A stretch of 36,218 nt of DNA, taken from the NCBI GenBank assembly GCA_014376435.1, contig JACMRL010000024.1:1-36218 (forward strand), given 5' to 3'. Position numbers and translations under genes: made by a program. Shown piece after piece: positions 9,030 through 15,980 of this stretch; the stretch's first letter is position 1; each line of letters opens with the position of its first letter. The notes beneath the pieces are model-generated. The model was not told the DNA's origin, searched no databases, and saw nothing but the letters and a program-made list of their open reading frames with translations. The stretch is from Bdellovibrio sp. (GTDB lineage: Bacteria > Bdellovibrionota > Bdellovibrionia > Bdellovibrionales > Bdellovibrionaceae).

Positions 9030-10172
9030 TTAAAGACCTAACTCTTTGAGTCCTTTTTGTAAAGGTAAGCTCCAGATAGGTCCGATTTTTTCTTCTTTTG
9101 TTTTTGTGTGAAAAACAAAGCCCTGCTGAATTAACTTTTTATTTTTTAAAGAAATTAAAGTTTCAATTTCTGAGCTACTAAAGTGATCGCTACTTTTAAC
9201 TTCTATGCCGATTAATTTATTTTTTAGTTTTATAATAAAATCAACTTCTTGCCCAGAGCGAGTTCTAAAAGTATTAATCTGAATATCTTCTGAATAGGCC
9301 CAAGCCGAATGCATCAGTTGGTTAAAAACAAGTTGTTCAGCTAAAACACCAATTCGATCTAGGCTGGGCTCAAAATTGCCTTGTAAGGCATTATAAACTC
9401 CCGTGTCGAAAAAATAAAATCGAGGATGCTTAATCAGATCATAGTCATCCATCAATGCAGGGCAAGGATGAACTCGGTAGCCTATCATAGTATCTTCTAA
9501 AATTTCAAAGTATCGGGGGACCGCATGTCTAGATATTTTTGCCTTTTGTGCTAATTTAGTGAAATCGACAAATTGACTTACAGACTGAACTACTTCGGTT
9601 AAAAAACGCGCGAAACTTTCAAGATTTCTAACCAGAGCCTCGGCTTTGATCTCTTCTTTTAAATAAAGTGCCGTGTAAGATTTGAGTAACTGTATGGATT
9701 GAGAAGAAACTTTATTCAAATACACTTCCGGCAGCAATCCGACCGAAAGTGCTTTTTTAATATTAAAATCTGAATTAAGTTCAGAAGCGATGAGGGGGCC
9801 TAGTTGAAAATTGAAGATACGCCCAGGTAATAAGTTAGCATTTCCGCGTCTTAACTTGCGCGCGCTAGAACCTGTTAAATAAAATTTAAGCTTTTTATTC
9901 TCATCAATCAGATATTGAATTGTGTTTAGTAAAGAAGGAATTCTTTGTATTTCATCAACAAAAATTTTTTGAGGCTTATTTAAAGAGATAAGATTTTTTA
10001 ATTCATTTGGGTCTGATGAAAATTTTAAAAATTCAAATTCATCAGCTAAATTAATTTTCAGATCTACTTTAATTTCTGAAATTAAAGTAGACTTGCCAAC
10101 TTGTCTGGGACCCAGAATTAGAACACTTTTAGCTGATTTGACAATTTCATCTTTAATTATTCTGTGAGTCAT
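9030..10172 (-). CDS. AAA ATPase with DUF4143 / nuclease-like C-terminus
   Basis: This 380-residue protein belongs to the AAA_14 + DUF4143 family. Walker A is GPRQVGKST at residues 21-29, Walker B IFVDE at 70-74, and a sensor-like LTGSSARKLRR follows near 95-108. A winged-helix-like middle section (LAQKAKISRHAVPRYFEIL) precedes the C-terminal part with YFFDTGVYNAL, then RSGQEVDFII and GIEVKSS. The last two match the D...ExK pattern of PD-(D/E)XK-like folds. The cellular role of this widespread family is poorly known and it is often carried by mobile or accessory DNA. The gene follows mlaD on the same strand after 56 bases, but has its own promoter and a perfect palindrome next to its ATG. It converges with the propeller gene, leaving only six bases between the stops. 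Confidence 0.85.
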   Translation of the reverse strand: MTHRIIKDEIVKSAKSVLILGPRQVGKSTLISEIKVDLKINLADEFEFLKFSSDPNELKNLISLNKPQKIFVDEIQRIPSLLNTIQYLIDENKKLKFYLTGSSARKLRRGNANLLPGRIFNFQLGPLIASELNSDFNIKKALSVGLLPEVYLNKVSSQSIQLLKSYTALYLKEEIKAEALVRNLESFARFLTEVVQSVSQFVDFTKLAQKAKISRHAVPRYFEILEDTMIGYRVHPCPALMDDYDLIKHPRFYFFDTGVYNALQGNFEPSLDRIGVLAEQLVFNQLMHSAWAYSEDIQINTFRTRSGQEVDFIIKLKNKLIGIEVKSSDHFSSSEIETLISLKNKKLIQQGFVFHTKTKEEKIGPIWSLPLQKGLKELGL

Positions 10173-10174
10173 AT

Positions 10175-10198
10175 GCTCATAATATACAAATTATGAGC
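10175..10198. promoter_or_regulatory. Perfect inverted repeat (putative operator) at the ATPase start
   Basis: Arms GCTCATAAT (10175-10183) and ATTATGAGC (10190-10198) are perfectly complementary, nine bases each, around a six-base spacer. The repeat covers most of the -35/-10 spacer and the -10 itself and ends two bases from the start codon. That is the geometry of a repressor operator, and autoregulation by the encoded protein with its winged-helix-like section is possible. Confidence 0.7.
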
Positions 10199-10208
10199 AC
10201 TAGGTCAA
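10179..10208 (-). promoter_or_regulatory. Promoter of the AAA ATPase, predicted nearly leaderless
   Basis: Reading the minus strand, TTGACC (10208-10203) is followed after 16 bases by TATATT (10186-10181), or after 18 by TATTAT (10184-10179). The ATG at 10172 is only 6-8 bases downstream of the -10, so the transcript should begin at or within a few bases of the start codon. No Shine-Dalgarno sequence fits in that space. The prediction is from sequence only. Confidence 0.55.
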
Positions 10209-10228
10209 CATAATTTAGATCGCAAAAG

Positions 10229-10999
10229 TTATTCTTCGACTGAAGATTTCAATATTTGTTTAACTTGTTGGGTTTTTTGTCCCGCGCCTAACATGTTTTT
10301 TAAACGTTCGTGCAAGGAGCGATCGTTGATGAGGGCCCCTAATGTTCCGTCGCCGCGGTCTACTTTATCGATAATTTTTTCTAACTTTTTTACCGAGCGA
10401 TCTAAGCTGCCTGATTTAACCGTTGAGTTGAGGCCTGCTGAAACTTCGGCTAAGTGACCACTAGCCTGATCTAATTTATTAATTAAACTTGGAATTTTAT
10501 TTTGTTCAGTGACCGAGCGAATTAGTTTTTGAAAATCACCGATTGCATCAAATAATTTTTCGCTTTCGCTACCACGCTTAGAAATAATCGAAAGAAAGTC
10601 ATTTCCGTAGTCGGCCGCCAGTTGGTCGCCGTTTTGTACGGCAACACTGGTGGTAGAACCGGGAGTGATGTAAAGAAATTTATCTCCTAATGCTCCTTGA
10701 GTTCTGATTTCGATGCGACTGTCTTTTTTGATCTTTACTTGGAATTCTGGATCGATGCTGCAGACAACTTTAACTAAGTTTTTTGTTTCATCGAAATAAA
10801 TACGGTCGATATTTCCTACTTTTAAACCCGATAATGAAACTACAGCGCCCGTGTTCAGGCCTTGCACAGAATCAAAGTAGCTTGAAAGTTCAAACGATTT
10901 TTTAAACATCGATTTATTAGAACCCAAAATAAAAATAGACCCCAGTAGAACAACGACTCCGATAATGAGGAATGCGCCGACTTTGATTTGATTGATCAT
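10229..10999 (-). CDS. mlaD: MCE-domain protein, MlaD-type lipid transporter subunit
   Basis: This 256-residue protein has one N-terminal membrane segment (about residues 8-26, FLIIGVVVLLGSIFIL) that would anchor it in the inner membrane. A single MCE domain follows at about 33-115 (YFDSVQGLNTGAVVSLSGLKVG, with LGDKFLYITPG near its end), then a helical tail of about 130 residues. MCE rings bind phospholipid and work with an MlaE permease and an MlaF ATPase, and both genes lie directly upstream. The tail makes it longer than enterobacterial MlaD (about 180 residues). The start ATG overlaps the mlaF stop by four bases, with GAGGG about ten bases ahead. Direction of lipid transport cannot be read from sequence. 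Confidence 0.88.
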   Translation of the reverse strand: MINQIKVGAFLIIGVVVLLGSIFILGSNKSMFKKSFELSSYFDSVQGLNTGAVVSLSGLKVGNIDRIYFDETKNLVKVVCSIDPEFQVKIKKDSRIEIRTQGALGDKFLYITPGSTTSVAVQNGDQLAADYGNDFLSIISKRGSESEKLFDAIGDFQKLIRSVTEQNKIPSLINKLDQASGHLAEVSAGLNSTVKSGSLDRSVKKLEKIIDKVDRGDGTLGALINDRSLHERLKNMLGAGQKTQQVKQILKSSVEE

Positions 11000-11727
11000 A
11001 AAATATTTCCCTCAACAAACTGGTGAATAAGGCTATTTGGTTGATTTTTTAGTTGTTCGGTCGTGCCTTGTTCTTTGATTACTTTATCTTTTAAAAATGC
11101 AAATTTATCGCAAACGGCAAAAGCCGTTGGCATATCATGCGTAACTAGAATAGCGGTCACGCCCTTAGCTTTTAATTTTAAAATAAGTTCCTGAATTCGT
11201 TTTGTATTGTAAGGATCTAAACCCGCGGTAGGTTCATCATATAAAATAACTTCTGGCTCAAGCATCATGGCGCGGGCTAAGCCCACGCGTTTTTGCATAC
11301 CGCCCGAGATTTCACTCGGATAAAGAGATTCTGTTCCGGCTAAACCGAAATCATTTAATTGAGATGTAATCCGTGTTGAAATTTCAGATTGTGATAAATG
11401 TGAATGTTCATTTAAAGGGTAAGCTAAGTTTTGATATACGGTCATCGAATCAAATAAAGCACCACCTTGAAAGGCGTAAGCCACGGTTTTGCGTAAATCA
11501 ATCCAATCAGATTCTTTTAAATTTGAAACTTCGCGGTCGTTAATATGAATAGTTCCGCCATCGGGTTTTTCTAAGCCAATTAGGCTTCTCAGTAAAACTG
11601 ATTTACCAGTTCCGGATCCGCCGACTAAACCAAGGCATTCACCTTTTTTAACGTAAAACGAAACGTCTTCGTGAACGACTTTATCACCGAAACATTTTTT
11701 AAAGTTTTTAACTTCGATTACAGCCAT
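10996..11727 (-). CDS. mlaF: ABC transporter ATPase, MlaF-type
   Basis: This is a 243-residue ABC ATPase. Walker A is GGSGTGKS (about residues 36-43), the signature SGGMQKR, Walker B VILYDEPTAGLDP and the switch histidine VTHD. The SGGMQKR form and the PTAGLDP Walker B are typical of ATPases that energise MlaE/MCE phospholipid transporters. It overlaps mlaE by ten bases upstream and mlaD by four downstream, consistent with one co-translated operon. The ribosome binding site is weak, in line with coupling. Confidence 0.9.
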   Translation of the reverse strand: MAVIEVKNFKKCFGDKVVHEDVSFYVKKGECLGLVGGSGTGKSVLLRSLIGLEKPDGGTIHINDREVSNLKESDWIDLRKTVAYAFQGGALFDSMTVYQNLAYPLNEHSHLSQSEISTRITSQLNDFGLAGTESLYPSEISGGMQKRVGLARAMMLEPEVILYDEPTAGLDPYNTKRIQELILKLKAKGVTAILVTHDMPTAFAVCDKFAFLKDKVIKEQGTTEQLKNQPNSLIHQFVEGNIL

Positions 11728-12509
11728 TTTTCAAGCACCCAGAAAATTTTCGCTAAAAAGAAATCACCAATTAAAATAAGTAATGATGAGGTAACTACGG
11801 CTTTGCGGGTCGCCACGCCAACTTCTTGCGTACCGTTTTTTACATTTAAACCAAAGTAACAAGATGGAATAGCAATAAATAAGGCGAAGAAGAATGTTTT
11901 TCCGAAACCTGACATATAATCTTTGATATTTGAAGTCTCGATAATGCGGCGGTAATAAAATTGCGCATCAATGTTTAATTCAAGTGAGCCGACAACTAAA
12001 CCACCTAAATTTCCGATGACGTTAGCCATCGCCGCTAATAGCGGAAGTACAATTAAACAGGCAAGTACGCGCGGAATAACAATTTTTTTAATCGGTGATG
12101 AGCCTAAGGCACGAATTGCATCGATTTGTTGAGTCACAACCATCGAGCCAATTTCGCTGGCGATACCGGCGCCGACGCGTGCGGCAAACATTAGACTAGT
12201 AAACATCGGACCAATCTCGCGCAGAATTGTTGAAGCCACTAAGCGGGGAACATAGGGTTTTCCACCGAATTTTTCTAAACCGTAACCAAATTGTAAAGCC
12301 ATCACCATACCTATGGCGCCCGAGGTTACTAGCACTAATGGAAAAGAGCGGTAACCAACTTGATAAATTTGCTCGACTAAGAGTTTTGTGTTGTGAGGTT
12401 TTTTAAATCCTTCACGTAAACAATCTCTGGTCAGATAAACTAGGCCGCCCAAAAAATAAAGCTGGTCGGTAAGCCATTCTTTAAAAGAGTAAGCGATTAA
12501 ATTATTCAT
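11718..12509 (-). CDS. mlaE: ABC transporter permease, MlaE/YrbE-type
   Basis: The 263-residue inner-membrane permease has five or so hydrophobic segments: FPLVLVTSGAIGMVMALQF, ACLIVLPLLAAMANVIG, FFFALFIAIPSCYFG and SSLLILIGDFFLAKIF among them. The hallmark MlaE stretch REIGPMFTSLMFAARVGAGIASEIGSM is present (cited in part: REIGPM, GAGIASEIGSM), followed by IDAIRALG. Its ATG lies in an ATGA overlap with the lipoprotein gene. It is the channel-forming partner of the MlaF-like ATPase and the MCE protein. No mlaC- or mlaB-like gene lies in this operon. Confidence 0.9.
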   Translation of the reverse strand: MNNLIAYSFKEWLTDQLYFLGGLVYLTRDCLREGFKKPHNTKLLVEQIYQVGYRSFPLVLVTSGAIGMVMALQFGYGLEKFGGKPYVPRLVASTILREIGPMFTSLMFAARVGAGIASEIGSMVVTQQIDAIRALGSSPIKKIVIPRVLACLIVLPLLAAMANVIGNLGGLVVGSLELNIDAQFYYRRIIETSNIKDYMSGFGKTFFFALFIAIPSCYFGLNVKNGTQEVGVATRKAVVTSSLLILIGDFFLAKIFWVLEKWL

Positions 12510-13003
12510 GGAAAGGTAAGGCCGTAGTTGAATTGTTCGAAAGCTTTGCGGTCCGACTCCAAATTATTTTTCTTTCCGGATAAGCTTGTTAAGTAACCAC
12601 AGTCTTTTCTTCTAAAAGACATCGATTGAATTTCTATCGGAGAGCCATCAACTTCGCCTTCAGAGTGGTGAACCAATGCAGATTTATTTTTGTAAAGCAA
12701 CTTTTGCTCTTTGACTAATTGGAACTCTTCGACCGAGCTTTCTACGAGTTGATGTAATCCTAACAGGCCAGCGCCAGAGCTATTTCCACAGTCTGAGACA
12801 ATAGAGATTACATTTCCGGTACGTGGGTTTTTCCAAGCGGGGTAAATACCCGTATCCATTTTTTCAAAAGATGCGGGAAGATTATTCCATTTAACATCAC
12901 TTGAAAAAGTGGGTGGACTTTCTTTTAAGATCGATGAAACACAGGATACTAAAAATATTGGAAACGCGATTAATAAGAATGTTGCAGCAAGTTGTTTTTT
13001 CAT
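12506..13003 (-). CDS. Lipoprotein heading the mla-type operon, function unknown
   Basis: This 165-residue protein has a lipoprotein signal: MKK, a hydrophobic core and the lipobox FLVSC with Cys21. I do not recognise the family with certainty. The body (NPRTGNVISIVSDCG near residue 60, then EIQSMSFRRKDCGYLTSLSG) resembles small PsbP/MOG1-like folds, but that is a guess from pattern. Two further cysteines (SDCG and KDCG) could form a disulfide. It shares an ATGA overlap with mlaE, so it is very likely a component of the same transporter, perhaps a periplasmic or outer-membrane partner in place of MlaC or MlaA. No good Shine-Dalgarno sequence precedes the ATG. Confidence 0.7.
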   Translation of the reverse strand: MKKQLAATFLLIAFPIFLVSCVSSILKESPPTFSSDVKWNNLPASFEKMDTGIYPAWKNPRTGNVISIVSDCGNSSGAGLLGLHQLVESSVEEFQLVKEQKLLYKNKSALVHHSEGEVDGSPIEIQSMSFRRKDCGYLTSLSGKKNNLESDRKAFEQFNYGLTFP

Positions 13004-13026
13004 GATGTAGCTATATCATGATGTAG
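13001..13026. repeat. Direct repeat CATGATGTAG at the lipoprotein start
   Basis: CATGATGTAG occurs at 13001-13010, covering the start codon of the minus-strand lipoprotein gene, and again at 13017-13026. On the minus strand the upstream copy creates the minimal reading frame ATG-ATA-TAG (13019-13011) just before the true start. Confidence 0.7.
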
Positions 13027-13044
13027 ACATTATTATGTTGTCTA
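13024..13044. repeat. Inverted repeat TAGACA-N9-TGTCTA
   Basis: Six-base perfect arms at 13024-13029 and 13039-13044 lie in the divergent region between the mla-type operon and the TPR/flagellar operon. The size and spacing suit a dimeric regulator, but no family can be named. Confidence 0.45.
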
Positions 13045-13072
13045 ATATTCTGTGCATCTAGAAATAATTCTA

Positions 13073-13097
13073 ACGGATAAATGTCTAGTTAATCCGT
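13073..13097. repeat. Inverted repeat ACGGAT-N13-ATCCGT
   Basis: Perfect six-base arms at 13073-13078 and 13092-13097 lie about 85-110 bases upstream of the putative sigma-54 promoter. This is the distance range where enhancer-binding activators usually sit. Confidence 0.4.
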
Positions 13098-13102
13098 CAG
13101 GC

Positions 13103-13123
13103 TTTTGGCAGGACGAGCCAAAA
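13103..13123. repeat. Inverted repeat TTTTGGC-N7-GCCAAAA
   Basis: Perfect seven-base arms at 13103-13109 and 13117-13123 lie about 57 bases upstream of the putative sigma-54 promoter. It lacks a T-tract in either direction, so a protein-binding site is more likely than a terminator. Confidence 0.5.
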
Positions 13124-13179
13124 AAGTTGGATAAAATTTCCTAGCCTCGAAAATATTTGGTACACAGCTTTTAAAAACG

Positions 13180-13195
13180 TGGCATCTGAAATGCT
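13180..13195 (+). promoter_or_regulatory. Putative sigma-54 promoter of the TPR-flagellar operon
   Basis: TGGCAT (13180-13185) and ATGCT (13191-13195) match the -24 TGGCAC and -12 TTGCA/T elements. The invariant GG and GC pairs have exactly the required spacing (G13181 to G13193 is 12 bases). The transcript would start near 13206, only about three bases before the ATG at 13209, so it would be almost leaderless. The gene has no Shine-Dalgarno sequence, which agrees. Confidence 0.55.
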
Positions 13196-13208
13196 TTTTG
13201 TTCTATTG

Positions 13209-15980
13209 ATGAAAAAAATATTTCTTATAATTATTGCATTTATCAGCCTAACTTCTAATGCGGCTGATCTAAAAGGACTGGTCTCTTTGCAGGGGGAAAC
13301 GTTCAATTTTGAACTAACTGGACAAAAGAACTGGGACTACGACGTCAAGCGCGTTAAAGAAAAAAATCAAACCAAGATTCAGCTTTTTGTTAAATCATTA
13401 GATGAGCAAGCGATTGAAAAAATTAAAAATATTGAAAATCCGTTCGTTAAATCAATTCAAATTACACCGCGCCCAGTAGACGGCCGCTGGCTGGTTGAAT
13501 TTATTCTTAAAACTGATCAGGTTGAAACTTTTGACTATTTAACAGATCAACCATCAAAACTAATCGTGGATTTTTATTTATCAGATTCACCGACCGTTGC
13601 CGCGACGACAGAAAAAAATTTAGAAGCAGTACCAAAGTCTAAGTTAGTGAAAAAAGTAAAACCTGTTGCGGAAGCTACAACTAAACAAGTTAACTCAAAA
13701 AAGCGTGCTCCGGCGGAAGTCGACGTTTTAAAGATCGACGTGAATGCTGCTGAAATTGAAGAATCATTATTTTCACGTTCGGGTCTTTACGATGGTGGAG
13801 ATTCAAAGTTTAGCCGTTTTGCGATGCGCGATACAGATTACAAAGAAGAATCGGTGATTCGCAGTCAGAACAATTACTATTTAAAGTTTCCAATGCTTGA
13901 ATCAGACTTTTCGTTTTGGGATAAAATTAAAGAAAACCGCCCAGTTTATGATTTTAAAGCAAAAGATACCGAAGAAAATAAACAAGCTCGCCTGTTAAAG
14001 ACCTTGTTCGATAAAAAGCGCTATTTAGTTTTTTTACAAACAGCTGAATGGTTTAAAAATAAATTTCCAAGTTCTGAGTATTCTGAGCTTATTTCTTTTA
14101 TGGGCGGCGATGCCTTAATCGAATTATGGAAACAAGAAAAAAATGAGACATTTTATGAACAAGCACAAAGTGCTTACAAGCAGGCTTTACTAAAGTATCC
14201 AGATTCTGTATTAGCGGAACGTACTTCACTCATCGTAGGTATGTATGCGATTGAAAAACTAGATTTTATGGGCGCAATTCGTTCCTTGAATGCGCACGTT
14301 GAAAATAAAAAATACGCCGATAAGATCTCTAAGCAATATGCCTTAATTGGGTTAGCACATAGCTATTCTAAAATTAACAAACTAGATGAAGCACAGAACT
14401 TATTAGCGCGTCTTGAAAAAGAAAGTAAAAATCCACTGATATTAGCCGAAGTAGCGGTGCGCAAGGGTGATTTTTATTTTAGCACAAAAAAATATGATGA
14501 AGCGATTCAAGCTTATGAGCGGGCAATCAAAAAACACACGATCGTTTCGCAACTATTTCCCAGCGTACATTTTAATAAGATGGAAGCTTGCTTCTGGAAA
14601 AGAAAATATAAAGAGTCTCATGCATCCGCTTTAGATTTTGTTAGAACTTTTCCGGCGCATTCATTTGCGCCGTATGCTCTGACTCGCGTGGGTGAGCTTT
14701 TAGATATTTTAGGTGCAGATCAATCACAAGTTGTGGGTTCTTATTTAGAAACTCACTTTCGTTACGGCGATAGCCCTAAGACAATCGTCGCACGTTTGCA
14801 TTTATTAAGTACAAGGATGAAATCCATGAAAACGGAAGAGTTAGAGCAAACTCTAAAAAAAATGGATGATTTAGCTCAAAATATTGAATTACAAAATATT
14901 GATCAGTTTAAAATTGCAATGGTTTCCGATGGTTTTGCACGTCGTAAAGAATATCGCCGCGCGATTGATATTCTTTCGAAGTTTTACCAAGCTAACCCCG
15001 TTCGCCAAGACTCACAGCAGGTGACCCAACGTATCGTGCGTAATATTAATGACGAATTAAAAAACTTAGTTGATCAGGAAAAGTATAAAGATGTTTTAAA
15101 AACTTACCGTGAATACGCAGACACTTGGTTGAAAGGTCAAAATCGGATCGATACAGATTATCTTTTAGGCGTGGCATATAATCACGCGGGTGCTTATAAT
15201 GTCGCGATTGAAAAATTCAATAAAACTTTAGCCCGTTTGCAGAACGTTAAGGGAACCGCTAAAGAAAAAGTGGTTTTAGTAAACGAATACTTACCATCCA
15301 TCGATGATTTACATCTGCAAACCGCGAATGCATATTTTGAAAATAAAAATTATCAAGATGCATACCAATCTTTAGAAAAAATTAAAAATCCTTTGGATAT
15401 GCCTGAAGCAGAGCAATTACAGCGCGTGATGCTGGCTTCAAAGCTATATGAACAGAAAGGTGATTTAGAAATTTCAATTCGTTATTTATCAGAGCTTTCT
15501 CGTTTGTGGGAAGGTAAGTCTCAGTTACTAATGCCAGCTTTATTACGTTTGGCAGAAATGCAGGCAAAGAATAATGATATTTCTGATTCTTTAAAAACAT
15601 ACCAAAAAACGTTTGATATTGTTTTAGCCGAAACCGGTACGGATCAAAAAAATGTGTCTGTTTTAGCCAAAGAATATCCAGAACTATTAGTTAGACAGAA
15701 TAAGTCAGATGAAGCAATCCCGGTTCTTGCACAAATGATTGCTAAGTATTCAGAAAAATTTCCGATGTCTCAAGAGAAGTATTTTTTAGGTAGTTTATAT
15801 TTTAAAAATGGCGAAATTAAAAAAGCTGAACAAGCTTGGTCTCAAATTAAAGGGGACGATTCTAAAATTTGGAAAAAACTTTCGGAAGAAAAGCTAAAAC
15901 AAGCTTCATGGGATGATGATTATAAAAAACATATTAAACGTATTCCAGCCATGTCTCAAATGGAGGAGCCGAAGAAATGA
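13209..15980 (+). CDS. Secreted/periplasmic TPR protein heading the flagellar operon
   Basis: The protein has 923 residues from the ATG at 13209. This start was chosen because it begins a clean signal peptide (MKKIFLIIIAFISLTSNAA), whereas the in-frame upstream ATG at 13179 would add ten unlikely residues and overlap the promoter. Residues about 20-125 resemble an AMIN-like beta domain, ending in KLIVDFYLSD. A charged linker follows, and from about residue 260 there are many TPR-like helix pairs (DEAIQAYERAIKK near 435 is a textbook unit). The stop forms an ATGA overlap with the next gene, a reduced sigma-54-activator-like gene, which in turn overlaps flgB, so all belong to one transcription unit. 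AMIN-like domains often bind cell wall, and TPRs scaffold complexes. A periplasmic flagellar-motor or assembly role is inferred from position. Confidence 0.8.
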   Translation: MKKIFLIIIAFISLTSNAADLKGLVSLQGETFNFELTGQKNWDYDVKRVKEKNQTKIQLFVKSLDEQAIEKIKNIENPFVKSIQITPRPVDGRWLVEFILKTDQVETFDYLTDQPSKLIVDFYLSDSPTVAATTEKNLEAVPKSKLVKKVKPVAEATTKQVNSKKRAPAEVDVLKIDVNAAEIEESLFSRSGLYDGGDSKFSRFAMRDTDYKEESVIRSQNNYYLKFPMLESDFSFWDKIKENRPVYDFKAKDTEENKQARLLKTLFDKKRYLVFLQTAEWFKNKFPSSEYSELISFMGGDALIELWKQEKNETFYEQAQSAYKQALLKYPDSVLAERTSLIVGMYAIEKLDFMGAIRSLNAHVENKKYADKISKQYALIGLAHSYSKINKLDEAQNLLARLEKESKNPLILAEVAVRKGDFYFSTKKYDEAIQAYERAIKKHTIVSQLFPSVHFNKMEACFWKRKYKESHASALDFVRTFPAHSFAPYALTRVGELLDILGADQSQVVGSYLETHFRYGDSPKTIVARLHLLSTRMKSMKTEELEQTLKKMDDLAQNIELQNIDQFKIAMVSDGFARRKEYRRAIDILSKFYQANPVRQDSQQVTQRIVRNINDELKNLVDQEKYKDVLKTYREYADTWLKGQNRIDTDYLLGVAYNHAGAYNVAIEKFNKTLARLQNVKGTAKEKVVLVNEYLPSIDDLHLQTANAYFENKNYQDAYQSLEKIKNPLDMPEAEQLQRVMLASKLYEQKGDLEISIRYLSELSRLWEGKSQLLMPALLRLAEMQAKNNDISDSLKTYQKTFDIVLAETGTDQKNVSVLAKEYPELLVRQNKSDEAIPVLAQMIAKYSEKFPMSQEKYFLGSLYFKNGEIKKAEQAWSQIKGDDSKIWKKLSEEKLKQASWDDDYKKHIKRIPAMSQMEEPKK

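Noticed and set aside
9024..9055. Possible bidirectional terminator between the propeller gene and the AAA ATPase
   Set aside because: Only a four-base ACTC/GAGT stem is found, inside the ATPase coding region; too weak.
13106..13119. TTGGCAGGACGAGCC as a second sigma-54 promoter
   Set aside because: The GG and GC pairs are two bases too close, and the stretch is better explained by the TTTTGGC/GCCAAAA inverted repeat.
13179..13208. Upstream ATG at 13179 as start of the TPR gene
   Set aside because: It would add ten residues before a clean signal peptide and overlap the sigma-54-like promoter.
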